A stretch of 64,000 nucleotides of DNA, taken from Leuctra nigra (taxonomy: Eukaryota; Arthropoda; Insecta; Plecoptera; Leuctridae). The notes beneath the pieces are model-generated. The model worked only from the letters and a program-made list of their open reading frames with translations. It ran no database searches and was not told where the DNA came from. The DNA lies in assembly GCA_934045905.1 (NCBI GenBank), contig OW203768.1:23713060-23777059 (forward strand). Reading direction: 5' to 3'. Numbering within the stretch: position 1 is the first letter of the stretch; every line of letters starts with the position of its first letter. Below, piece by piece: positions 42,910 to 52,845 of the stretch. The position numbers and the translations under genes are program-made.

Positions 42910-44465
42910 CGGTAATATTCTGATGAGTTTATTGACAGCAACGTTTCGACCGACTTGTATCAGTCTTCCTCAGGCTTATGACTGACAGATTAAACAATAC
43001 AGACAACAGGTGGTTATGAAAAACAAAACTAAACTAACTTGAATACATAAATAATGTATCGCGTTGTGGTAAACGCCTCGTCACATGTTTTGAACGACGC
43101 TTCGCGGAGTGTTCTTGCTAAGGGGCTCAACTTTGCCTTTGCGCCATCTCGTCTGCCTTTTGAGCGCATCGTGTGTGGAGTTGAGGCAGCTGTCCGTCAG
43201 CTTCCACAACCTGTAGCGGAACAACTCAGACAAGACACAGTGACCATCTAACGCAAAGCCAAATCTCCAGAATCTAATGTCACTCCTGCTGAAGGGCGGG
43301 CGTTAATAGAACTTCGGAAAAACCATGATGTTACTATCATGACGGCGGATAAGGGCAAGGCCACAGTAGTAATGGACACAGTTGATTATAAGGCTATGAT
43401 CAATACCTTGTTATGTGATCCAACTTATGTATTGATGGCCAAAGACCCTTCTAACTCCCTCCCTGGAGAAGGCTACTAGAAATATGATCAGATACTCGCC
43501 GATGGATGAGACGACAAAGAATCGCATTATGCCACAGGTAAATGGATCAAGAGTGCCACGTTTCTATGGTTTACCGAAAGTGCATAAGACTGGAATGCCT
43601 CTTCGACCTATTGTCAGTGCAGTAAACTCTCCAACGCAAGCTCTTGCTAAACATCTTGCAAAACGTCTTCAGCTATTCGCGGAGCTTAAAAACGCAGTAC
43701 ATTTTGTAGAGCTTCTACAAGACATCAAGCTGAACCCGGGGGATCTGATGGTGAGTTTCGATGTGGTGTCATTGTTCCCCAGGGTTCCAGTTGATGATGC
43801 TGTGGAGATCATATCATCAAAGTATAAGCAGCCTAAGTACGTCGTGGATATGGTCCGCCACTGCATGTCGTCAACTTATTTCATCTTTGTTGGTCGTTTC
43901 TACAAGCAGGTAGATGGCGCACATAGGGGGTCGCCGCTTTCTCCTGTGATAGCAAATCTCTACCTTGAAGACTTCGAAGACCGGGCGCTAGACTCTGCAC
44001 TGCTCAAACCATCATGTTGGCTCCGGTATGTGGACGACACGTTTATCATCTGGACGCACGGGAGGGACGCTTTGGATGACTTTCTAGCACATCTTAACTC
44101 CATCCATGCGAACATCCAGTTCACCATGGAAGTCGAAGAGAACCGCAAGATTCCTTTCTTGGACTGCATGGTGACCAAGAGAGAAGATGGAAGGTTGGGC
44201 CATTCTGTGTATCGGAAGCCGACACATACGAATCGCTACCTGAATGCTGCCTCTCATCATCATCCGGCTCAGGTGCGGTCTGTGGCATACACGCTGGCCA
44301 CGCGCTCGAAGAGGATCACGGATGCTGATCAATTGCAGGAGGAGGCGGGTTTTCTTCGGGAAACTCAGCGACAGAATGGTTATCCTAATCGCTTGTTCCA
44401 CCAATCATGGAATCGGAAGCCGAGGTCAGAAGAGACGGTAGCTGATAGTTCGGGAGTGGGAGGAG
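42910..44465 (+). mobile_element. Penelope-like element, truncated
   Basis: ACGTTTCGACCGACTTGTAT followed by CAGTCTTCCTCAGGCTTATG (42950-42980) is the characteristic PLE 5' terminal motif. The RT pseudogene follows. The endonuclease and 3' terminal repeat are missing; the match ends near 44465, where unrelated AT-rich sequence starts. Confidence 0.85.
43054..44465 (+). pseudogene. Penelope-type reverse transcriptase pseudogene
   Basis: The N-terminal region reads NASSHVLNDASRSVLAKGLN and FAFAPSRLPFERIV. TAA at 43249-43251 interrupts it; the same frame continues ELRKNHDVTIMTADKGKATV and DPTYVL. A frameshift near 43475 then leads to the RT core: VPRFYGLPKVHKTGMPLRPI, PGDLMVSFDVVSLFPRVPV, RGSPLSPVIANLYLEDFE and the catalytic WLRYVDDTF (~44022), then FTMEVEENRKIPFLDCMVT and GHSVYRKPTHTNRYL. 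The catalytic aspartates survive. The C-terminal GIY-YIG endonuclease is absent, so even a repaired frame would lack the nicking domain. Confidence 0.88.
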
Positions 44466-44877
44466 AAGAAGAAGAGCAAGTGCGTCCCAAAGTTGCTTTC
44501 TTACACGCTAAAATAAAAGTACGGAATTTTGCGCTCTTTTAAGGAGTGAATCACTCAATTGAACTTTTTGAGCGAAAAATGGTACTTTTAGATTCAAATT
44601 TGCTACTCTCTCAGAAGCGGAGATTTTGTGCTCTTTTTAAGCCATTATTTTAGTCTTCAAAAGTTCCGTAAAAATATTCACTCCTGAAAGAGCGTATACA
44701 TTCCTCTAAATTAGCGCGAAAAGAGCAATAAAACGCATCTTAGAATTTTCGCTCATGAAAGAGCTAGTAGCTGCTCGAAAACTGATCAAAAAGAGCTAAA
44801 GGTTAAATTCAAGGTTGTTGAAAATCTCCGATTTGTCACGCTTTGCACATCTTGCACATTGCGATCCTGAAAGCTAC
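44466..44877. other. AT-rich junction with diverged inverted repeat
   Basis: ATTTTGCGCTCTTTTAAGGAGTGAAT (44526) has a diverged inverted partner ATTCACTCCTGAAAGAGCG (44676). AAAAGAGC and GAGCG(A/T) motifs recur throughout. This may be a small non-autonomous element between the PLE and the minus-strand LINE; no TSD was identified. Confidence 0.45.
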
Positions 44878-45149
44878 CATCCTGACAGCGACTGCTTGCA
44901 ATGGTGTTTGTAATAAAATTTGATCGGCGTAATAATTATCATTAATTACTAGCGCCACACCTCCACTCGCCCGATCGCATGAAATCTTGTATTTCGGTAA
45001 AAAGAATATCCACGTAGGATAGGTGTATAGGAAGGCTTAAAATGGGTTTCTTGTGAAAGGAAACCAATAGGATTAAAATCAGCACATAAAATCTTAATTT
45101 CCTCTTTGTGAACGTTAAAACTATTACAGTTCCATTGTATAAAATTCAT
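44878..45149 (-). pseudogene. LINE ORF2 endonuclease N-terminus
   Basis: ATG 45149 opens MNFIQWNCNSFNVHKEEIKI, then FNPIGFLSQETHFKPSYTPI and GYSFYRN, the start of an APE-type endonuclease (Asn of WNCNS, Glu of QETH). A one-base frameshift near 44965 moves the reading to RASGGVALVINDNYY, then LLQTPLQAVAVRM, the expected next block. Only ~90 residues remain before the truncation. Confidence 0.82.
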
Positions 45150-45200
45150 GATAAAATTGACGTATAGAATAAAAAATAAAATATATCACAGATGGTTTGA

Positions 45201-46391
45201 CTAGCCTACTCCAAAGTTAGGATTTCCAATCACCGTCGATGCGGGATTGGTTTCAGTGGTGTCCATAAAATCGCTATCACCACTGACGCCTACAGTCTTC
45301 TTAACTTTGGTAGCTCTCAGATCCTCTGTACTCAAGTTCCAGGAGGATATGTTAAATTTCACGGTAGGGCTTGCTGCAGGTTTTACTGGGGTCTTTTGAG
45401 GGGGTGGTTTAATTGTTTCTAATTTAGATTTAATTTTAATATTTTCTAATTTAAGAGTTTCATTTTCTTTTCGAAGTTCATTTAGTTGTTTTGTCTGTTC
45501 ATCAATTTTAGCTTTCATTTCAGTTTGTCCTGCGAGTAATTGTTCCATCATCTTTAATACATTTTCCAGTTCGGACTTTTCGGATGTTTTAGGTGTAAAT
45601 ACTGGAGGTGGAGTTGCTACTGATTGTGCGTATGTAATTTTAGGTTTAGAAAAGTTTGGAAATAATTGGAAAAATTTTCGTCGCGCATCTTGTGGTGTCA
45701 TTTTCTCCTTTGTTTGAATTTCTAATATTTTCTTCTCTCTTTTCCAGGTGGTGCATTCGCGTGACCAAGATGGATGGTCTCCCTTGCAGTTGACGCAGAA
45801 GGGCTCCCCGTCACATGGTTTTCCATGTTCGGTCGGAGAGCCGCATCTGTCGCAAGCATATGCCTTCTCACACCTGTGATGTGTGTGTCCAAGTTGTTGA
45901 CATTTTGTGCACCTGAATGGGTTTGGGATGTGCAGTCGGACAGGTATTCGAATAAACCCAGCGAAAATATATTTAGGAAGGGTTGTTGAGGAGAAAGTAA
46001 GGGAAATCATTGGCGTCGGTACAAGTTCTTTATTTACACGTGACATTATGCGCTTTATAAATATTGCATTTTGACTTTCAAATTCTTTTAATAATTCTTC
46101 CTCTGAAAAGCAAAGTATATCCCTCGAGTAAATGACGCCCTTGGAATTGTTCAGAGTTGCGTGTGGAGCGACGTTGATTGGGAATGTGCCCAGCAGTTTG
46201 AGTGACATTAGAGATGTTGATTGTTCTTGCTTTTCAGTTTCTATAAGCAAAGAGCCGTCTCTAAGTCTCTTTACTTGTACCCTGCCGATATCTTTTTGAA
46301 TAAAACTGTGAAGCTTGAAGGGAGAGACGCCATTGAAAGTGGCTTCCTGCTCCGATCTCGTAACTATAAAGAATTTCGTATTTGCGCTCAT
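45201..46391 (-). CDS. LINE ORF1 protein with three CCHC zinc knuckles
   Basis: The frame is intact for 396 codons. Residues 161-174 (CTKCQQLGHTHHRC), ~180-193 (CDRCGSPTEHGKPC) and ~199-213 (CVNCKGDH...C) are zinc knuckles, which bind element RNA. A heptad-rich coiled coil (~275-328, MEQLLAGQTEMKAKIDEQTK) follows, then a Pro-rich tail. ATG 46391 is probably internal: the same frame is open upstream through PQLFDNIIDPKTIYK into a Pro-coding poly(C) tract (46503-46520 on the plus strand, poly-G). The likely true starts (46554 or 46539) are one base out of frame across that homopolymer. ORF1 ends 51 bp before the ORF2 ATG. Confidence 0.85.
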   Translation of the reverse strand: MSANTKFFIVTRSEQEATFNGVSPFKLHSFIQKDIGRVQVKRLRDGSLLIETEKQEQSTSLMSLKLLGTFPINVAPHATLNNSKGVIYSRDILCFSEEELLKEFESQNAIFIKRIMSRVNKELVPTPMISLTFSSTTLPKYIFAGFIRIPVRLHIPNPFRCTKCQQLGHTHHRCEKAYACDRCGSPTEHGKPCDGEPFCVNCKGDHPSWSRECTTWKREKKILEIQTKEKMTPQDARRKFFQLFPNFSKPKITYAQSVATPPPVFTPKTSEKSELENVLKMMEQLLAGQTEMKAKIDEQTKQLNELRKENETLKLENIKIKSKLETIKPPPQKTPVKPAASPTVKFNISSWNLSTEDLRATKVKKTVGVSGDSDFMDTTETNPASTVIGNPNFGVG

Positions 46392-46554
46392 TTTATAAAT
46401 AGTTTTCGGGTCTATAATGTTGTCAAATAGTTGAGGTAAAGGTGTATTTTGGTTCGTATTTTCTACATTGGTATTTGTATTATCTTTGTTGAAAATTGGG
46501 GGAGGGGGGGGGGGGGGGGGAGAGTGCTGTGGTCGTCATAATAAAATCAACCAT

Positions 46555-47340
46555 AAATTCATCTTCTGGATCCCTACCCACCACGGAGCCACAAATGGGA
46601 TATTTTAGAAATACCAGGGTTGTCCAGAAGGTATAGCGGGTAGCGCTACACCAGTCATGAGTGACAGCATACCTACTGGGACGCCAGTATGTGTCATCAT
46701 GCCAATGTAGGCCACCCGCTCATCCATGTTGTAGCTTTAACACATACGAACAAGCCGGTTAGCTGGGGATGGATTAGTCCCCAGCCTCCCGTTTCGGAAG
46801 AAGCAGAAGCCAAAGCAGAGTGTTGGATTATGGTGGTTTTATATGCCACGAATCCTCAGCTACCAGGATAGTCCTTTCCTCCCTTACGGGTCTCCACGCA
46901 CGGCAAACACGCGGCTGGGCGTTTTAGTGAGCCCCGGAAGCCGACAGAAAATGGAAGAAGAAGAAAGAAAAACTAAGGAAAGAAGAGACAGGTAAGTAAG
47001 AGATGACGAGAATGATGATGAGGGGGATGTGGTGAAATGAGAAAAGTGTTGTCTGCTCCCAAAGCCACACTCTGGTCACCATTCAGGAACCTATTTGACC
47101 GGATGCAAGTAAATATATCAAGAATGTCCGTATTGCATAGTCGTCAACATTACTCATGGCACAAGCAGGAATGGCATTTAAAGATGAGACAGAAAAAATA
47201 AAAATAGAGGAAAATGATGGTGAAATGATGGTATGCACGAATCCCGCTGTGCAATGAGTGGACTGCTCTTAGCTGGGACCAGCCCGTGGGTTGGCCCCTA
47301 AAGCCCCACCACCGCGTCAAGGTGGCAGTCCTTCGGGGGG
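46555..47340 (-). promoter_or_regulatory. LINE 5' UTR / internal promoter region
   Basis: On the minus strand the sequence contains GGCTCCGTGGTGGGTAGGGA shortly before the start codons and CCCGTAAGGGAGGAAAGGAC further up, blocks I associate with insect I/R1-type LINE 5' UTRs. The outermost ~50 bp are ~78% identical to the outer end of S1. No TATA box; an internal promoter is expected for this class. Confidence 0.6.
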
Positions 47341-48003
47341 ACCATTGAAGCAATGCGTGTTACACACAGAGCACATCGAGTCAGCCTGAACCTTGTTTGT
47401 TTCAGTTGCAGTTAGCTTTTCATTCGCTGACGGCAGTGTAATCCCTGCAGCTCGGTTCCGACTCATAGCTGGCAAACATCTGACTTCTACAACATCACAG
47501 AACACAGCGCGCAGACGAGAGACGTCAAGTCAGTGATTCGTCACGACCAGTTTAATTTCACCAACTGTGTGAACAACATCGCAGTGGACGTAGCGGACCG
47601 ACCTGTTATTCTCACATGGAACGTCAACATCGCCTGTATTGATTGGAACATGCAGGCGCCAACATCTGGACAACACGTCACAACACGTGAACAACACGTC
47701 GTTCTGTAAATCTGGGATTTACAGAAAATCCCATTTGAATTGGATGCATTAAGACTTAAATACTGTGAACAACATCGCAGTGGACGTAGCGGACCGACCT
47801 GTTTTTCTCACATGGATAGGTAGACAAGCTTGCTTCAACATTATTTTTTCTTAGTTCTACCCATGCCTCTTACTGAAAAAAAATTATACTTGGATTGATG
47901 CGATTGGATTTGATGAAAGGTTACATTTTGATGCGCGAGTTACCGTACTCTATATTATAGGTTAAATGGCACAGATACTCACTAGCTACTTGATTTCTTT
48001 TAG

Positions 48004-48461
48004 ATGGTTTTAACTGCTGCAGAAAAAATGAAAACGTATCGCGAGAAGTTGCAAAGAGATGGCAAGATGGGTGCCTATAAAGCGAAACAACGTCAAACTT
48101 CTCCCGCAAGCCGAAGCAGGACAGCTGCCGCAGTGGCTACGTTGCCGAGCACCATACGGGAGTCTTTGTGAAAAGAAGCAAATTTGAAAGCAAAGGCAAA
48201 AACCATCAAAATGTAGGCAGAGAAAGAGAGAACGGAAATGGAATACGTCTACAGAAACTTGTGACTCCGACTTTCCCAGTTTTTAAAAGCGCAAGTTCAC
48301 TGGGCAAGGCGAAAGCCAAAATTAAAAGAAGTCTTCCGAAGAAAGCTTTGCAACAGCTTTTTGTCATCCGGGAACTGTACTTTGAGGCTGGGGGTACTCC
48401 TAGTCGTAAGCGACCCCAAAGTACTGCAGGAATAACACACACATCTCGTTATAATAATTAA
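48004..48461 (+). pseudogene. Basic coding remnant in R1 copy 2
   Basis: ATG 48004 gives MVLTAAEKMKTYREKLQRDG and stops at 48169-48171. A frame shifted by one continues 48172-48461 with FKSASSLGKAKAKIKRSLPK and KALQQLFVIRELYFE. The two halves would form one lysine-rich N-terminal domain after a single frame correction. Function unknown. This copy lacks the extra TAG and 2-nt gain found in copy 1, so it is closer to the ancestral form. Confidence 0.5.
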
Positions 48462-49202
48462 ATTTTAATGATATTTTAATGAAAAAGTACACAGCACGAC
48501 ATGATTTTCATGTGTCAAAACATTGACAAATGATAGATGGTATTTAATTATTCATTCATCACAGGAGGAAACCTGTTATGAGAGGAAAAGCATACAACTA
48601 TACGGCAGTTTTATCTCCAAGTAAAAAAGTAGGCCGATGCTATTGGTATGAATGTGTGCACTTGCATACTTGCAGTCGGATATTGCAATATTTCAGGAAA
48701 ATTGACTATGTGCTATGGAGCCATTTTAAATATAACATCATCGATGAGGACATGGACAGGTGTTGCATGTCGTGTTTCAGACATCATGCCAGGTCATGCT
48801 AACGAAAGACAGCAAACATGAGGAAGACTTGAAAGCCAAACAAGGTAGACAGCTACTGAGAATAGCAAGCAAGGTCGTCCTGGGCCTTGGCAGCGTGATG
48901 GTACACCAAGAGTTCGTGGAGCTACACACCACCTGGTTGCTACTGTAGCGAAGCCGAGGTCCTTGCAATGCACCTGATTGCAAGATAAAGTTATGATGTT
49001 GATAGCGTGACTACGTCCGAGAGGTCGTAGGCTTGATGTTAAAATCAAATCCCTGTCAATAGTTGCTTTTATAGGATTTATTAAGGATAGAAGTTTGACG
49101 TAGGAATTAGATCAATTATAAGTCTGATAGTAAAAACTTACCAATTACTATTTTTAATGTTCCTTTGTCGATGGTACACAGATTTAACAAATGTTGAATT
49201 TA

Positions 49203-49657
49203 GATTAGATTAGATTATTGTGGTTTAACGGCGCGTCAACGACGAGGTTATATTGCGCACATTAATTTTTGCATTTTTGCATTTAACTTTGTTGATATAA
49301 GTGGTGGACATGGGGAGGGGTCGCCCTAACGGGCGCGATCCGGGGGAGTCCAACACTGGTGGGGAGGCCAGGCCGGAATGGGGACGGACCGGGGGGTGTG
49401 AGGATTCGGGCCGGCGGAACCCGATTTCAGGGGGATCACCATCTCGAGTAGGAAGGCCGGCCCGAGGGGAGGGGACCGCAAATTCAAGGGAGGACATGGT
49501 TAGGCCGACCCTGGCTGCTCTTTGTCTGGACCTCACCACTGACCTGTCCGGCATGGGTAACCCTTACACATGAGCATATGCTCGCCGGCATAGCTGCAAT
49601 GGATCATTGGCCAACGCAAACCCCACCACCGCGCTAAGGTGGCAGCCATCGGTAGGG
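49203..49657 (-). mobile_element. S1 element, full length, 11-bp TSD
   Basis: It is bracketed by TGTTGAATTTA (49192-49202; 49658-49668). R1 copy 1 has the uninterrupted site at ~1841, proving insertion and giving exact limits (455 bp). The plus-strand left end is GATTAGATTAGATTATTG, read on the minus strand as a (TAATC)n 3' tail. All short S1 copies keep this end, as expected for 5' truncation by target-primed reverse transcription, so S1 lies on the minus strand. It is a SINE or tiny LINE derivative; no A/B boxes were recognised. Confidence 0.9.
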
Positions 49658-49784
49658 TGTTGAATTTAACAATAATAAAGAACTATTATATTAAAGAATG
49701 GAATTATAACTTTGAAACACTTTTTGAATCTTTTAGACTTCTGAATAATATCGTAAAACCGAATATGGTCGATTGACTTTGAAT

Positions 49785-49910
49785 GAATAACTTTGTGTGA
49801 ATGACCACACTTGAATGACTTTATTTGAATGACCAAATTTGAATGACCGATTTAAACTGAACGATGTTAAGTGAATGAATGACTTTATTTGAATGACCGA
49901 TTATTATACT
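49785..49910. repeat. Minisatellite of TTTGAATGACC type
   Basis: Six or more imperfect units of (T)TTGAATGAC(C/T) and GTGAATGAC are spaced 15-25 bp apart from 49780 to ~49905. It directly follows the R1 copy 2 match. Confidence 0.7.
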
Positions 49911-50649
49911 AGGCCTGTTTCTGGGTGTAACACGTGAGTTGTTCAAACATTATTACATGATGTGTTACTCTGAACCATGACCTATGTGAACGTGAGAAGT
50001 GTCAACCTAGTCAGTGATTAATATATTTATACTGATGTCATTAAAAGTGTCATAGAAATCTATGTCACGTGACTGAATTAAATGTTAGATACATGACTTT
50101 GATTGACAGAACTCAACGTTGATTGAAGTTACAATTACAATATGAAGTTACAAATAGATTAGTTAAGTTTCCGTTTTTATGATAACCCATAGTAAAGATT
50201 AATTATGTAACTCTAATCTTTGCCTGTAGAGAGTATAGATATGAGTTGACATAAGAATCGACAGATGTCTGGAATAACAAGTTCAAGGCATTGATGATCA
50301 ATAGTTACGCAATGGTGGCTTCGTTACACTACCTACAATGTTCAAGATGCCGGTGAGTACACTGCGCACGATTACCCGCTCGGGAGACTGAGTGGAAAAG
50401 AAATTCACATCTTGTTACAAACTTCCTTGTTCTTTGAACAAGGTTTGAAGATTTGTTTTAATAACTAATTGTTTTCATTCCATTGACGAATTCTAGCAGA
50501 ATTCTATTTTATACTTACTCAAATTGTAAATTGAGTTCATGTATGTAATATTGACATTGTCTAATTCACATGTATGTGAACAATCTGGACAAAAGAAAAA
50601 TTGAATTGAATTAATTGAATTGTATGAGGAACGTAAAGTCAAGTAAAGA
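49911..50649. other. AT-rich interval, no gene seen
   Basis: No ORF or repeat with a partner in this window was recognised. Confidence 0.4.
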
Positions 50650-51245
50650 AATATCGTGAAGTAATTGAAAAATGGTCCAAATACGACAACATTTTGAAGA
50701 CTAACATAAATTCGAAAGTGTTTAGTGGCCTGTCCAAATCAATTCAGAATGATCTAATCGAATCAATCGCCCATTATGTTCGCCTACAAATAGAGAGAAC
50801 AGGTGCAATTCTTCTCGTGGCAGATCGACGAAACTACTGATGTTTCATGTAAGTCACAACTGTCGATAATTGTTAGACTGATCAAAGATGGACATAGTTT
50901 TGAGCGTTTCATAGGATTTTTTGATGTAAGTACTGGTCGGGACGCTCGCTCTCTGATAACACTGATTTCGTCTGAAATGAGAGAATTCAATTTTAAGGAT
51001 AAATTAATTGTTCAAACATACGACGGAGCAGCTGTCATGTCGTCTTAACTGAACGGTGTGCAGTCGAAAGTAAAAGTCGCTCCAGAAGCTATTTTCGCCA
51101 CTGCTATGCCGATCAGCTCAACTTGGTGCTAAGCAAGGGAGCAAATAACATTAAGGAAGCGTGGATTTTCTTCTGCAATCTGTCAGGGTTTCCTTCGTTC
51201 TTTTCGAAATCAACGAAACGATCATACGTCCTGGACAGCGTGGGA
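50650..51245 (+). pseudogene. Second hAT transposase fragment (ZMYM type)
   Basis: Across frames the translation reads SEVIEKWSKYDNILKTNINS, KVFSGLSKSIQNDLIESIAH, QIDETTDVSCKSQLSIIVRL, HSFERFIGFFDVSTGRDA and KLIVQTYDGAAVMSS. It is homologous to the middle of the first hAT gene (there: SGLSNRIQNDLIYAIGEVML; LIAQTYDGASVMAG) but clearly a different family. TAA at 51046-51048 and several frame changes follow. Both the N-terminal finger and the hAT dimerisation domain are missing, and no TIRs were seen. Confidence 0.82.
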
Positions 51246-51319
51246 ACTTCCCGACTCAAACGAATGCCCCCACGCGGTGGAATTACGCGTCAAGGGCCTT
51301 GTGCGCTGTTGCAGCTACA

Positions 51320-51380
51320 AGATAAGATAAGATGATTATTGTTTAACGGCGCGTCAACGCCGAGGTTACATTGGGCATAC
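51320..51380 (-). mobile_element. S1 element, tail-side stub
   Basis: GATAAGATAAGATGATTATT (variant tail), then GTTTAACGGCGCGTCAACG(C)CGAGGTTACATTGGGCATAC; only the 3' ~60 bp of S1 are present. It lies directly beyond the second hAT fragment. Confidence 0.75.
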
Positions 51381-51872
51381 CCCACATAAAAGTGCTGCAA
51401 TAATCAATATCTATACAAACAGTCTACACCTTGAATGCCGTGTAATTTCAGAAAATTATTCAGTAGGTGTTATTTGATAATTTCATTAAATTATAACCAT
51501 ATATTAAAAAATCAAAGACTAGAAAAAAGTAGGTATCTTGAATTAGTTTTGGGAGGGCAGAAGGTGGGTAGTGGACGATACCCGCGCCCACCCCCGGCGC
51601 CGTCCCTGTGCAGATCTATCAAGTTATTTCTCATAATTTCTCTGTTCTCTTAGTGAGAGGTCTAAGAGGTCTTCGTGCGCGAATTTTAAATAATGGGTGT
51701 GATGTTTGTATTGGTTTATTCATTATTTTTTTTGTCGAAGAGGTCTTTGAAAATACTTGTAATTTTTTCGACAGCGATTAGTGCAAAGGGTTTAAGAAAA
51801 TATCACGGGATAATGTTAAATCCTTTGTTTCATCTCTACGTACTATTAATGGAATTTCAGTTTGGATTTTTC
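51381..51872. other. Unassigned interval
   Basis: A GC-rich patch at 51545-51615 (GGAGGGCAGAAGGTGGGTAG, CCCGCGCCCACCCCCGGC) stands out in AT-rich sequence, but no second copy or domain was recognised. Confidence 0.35.
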
Positions 51873-52797
51873 GATTAGATAGATTAGATTATTATAGTTT
51901 AACGGCGCGTCAACGACGAGGTTAAATTGCGCACATTAATTTTAAATTGTAACTTTGTTAAATATAAATGGAGGACATGGGGAGGGGGTCGACCTAACGG
52001 GCCCGATCCGGGGGAGTCCAGCACTGGTGGGAAGGCCAGGCCGGAATGGGGACGGACCGGGGGGTGTGAGGATTCGGGCCGGCGGAACCCGATTAGATTA
52101 GATTAGATTATTGTGGTTTAACGGCGCGTCAACGACGAGGTTATATTGCGAACATTAATTTTTGCATTTTTGCATTTAACTTTGTTGATATAAGTGGTGG
52201 ACATGGGGAGGGGTTGACCTAACGGGCCCGATCCGGTGGAGTCCAACACTGGTGGGGAGGCCAGGCAGGAATGGGGACGGACCAGGGGGTGTGAGGATTC
52301 GGGCCGGCGGAACCCGATTTCAGGGGGATCACCATCTCGAGGGGGAAGGCCGGCCCGAGGGGTGGGGAGGGGACCGCAAATTCAAGGGAGGACATGTTTA
52401 GGCCGACCCTGGCTGCTCTTTGTCTGGACCTCACCACTGACCTGTCCGGCATGGGTAACCCTTACACATGAGCACATGCTCGCCGGCGTAGCTGCAATGG
52501 ATCATTGGCCAACGCAAACCCCACCACCGCGCTAAGGTGGCAGCCATTGGTGGGGCGGCGGAACCCGATTTCAGGGGGATCAACATCTCGACGGGGAAGG
52601 CCGGCCCGATGGTGACCGCAAATTCAAGGAAGGGCATGGTTAGGCCGACCCTCGCTGCTCTTTGTCTGGACCTCACCACTGACCTGTCCGGCATGGGTAG
52701 CCCTTACACATGAGCATATGCTCGCCGGCGTAGCTGCAATGGATAATTAGCCAACACAAACCCCAACACCGCGATAAGAGGGCAGCCGTCGGTGGGG
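51873..52797 (-). mobile_element. S1 element (outer copy), split by another S1
   Basis: The tail side is 51873-52094 (GATTAGATAGATTAGATTATT, GGCGCGTCAACGACGAGG to GAACCCGATT) and the head side 52571-52797 (TTTCAGGGGGATCAACATCT to GCAGCCGTCGGTGGGG). The two parts join to a normal S1 once 52095-52570 is removed. Confidence 0.88.
52095..52555 (-). mobile_element. S1 element (inner copy), 15-bp TSD
   Basis: It is flanked by the 15-bp duplication CGGCGGAACCCGATT (52080-52094; 52556-52570), which is S1 sequence itself. The inner copy is 461 bp, in the same orientation as the outer one, and very similar to 49203-49657 (both have TTTTTGCATTTTTGCATTTA and a TGATATAAGTGGTGGACATG block). Confidence 0.9.
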
Positions 52798-52799
52798 AA

Positions 52800-52845
52800 A
52801 GTGGCTCACAATGCAGCTCATACAAACCACCCTTTCTATCTAGAA
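52800..52845. repeat. Single unit of the 11395-11850 tandem repeat
   Basis: AGTGGCTCACAATGCAGCTC followed by ATACAAACCACCC matches the unit core at 11647 and 11801. As there, it abuts an S1 copy. Confidence 0.6.

Larger units (their letters stand above)
44878..47340 (-). mobile_element. LINE with intact 5' end and ORF1, truncated 3' half
   Basis: On the minus strand it begins at 47340 (CCCCCCGAAGGACTGCC), has a ~790-bp 5' UTR, ORF1 (zinc knuckles) and the first part of ORF2 (endonuclease), then stops near 44878. Loss of the 3' end is opposite to the usual LINE 5' truncation, so a deletion or the arrival of neighbouring elements removed the RT. The ORF1 layout fits the I/Jockey group; clade assignment is uncertain. 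Confidence 0.8.
47450..49784. repeat. Repeat R1, copy 2 (carries an S1 insertion)
   Basis: Near-identical to 141-1966, including a stretch of ~300 bp around 48550-48860 in which I see no difference. Two extra blocks are present: an internal ~53-bp duplication (47765-47817 repeats 47568-47620) and S1 at 49203-49657. Just outside, 47343-47375 resembles the left part of R2 (ATTGAAGCAATGCGTGTTAC). Confidence 0.87.
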
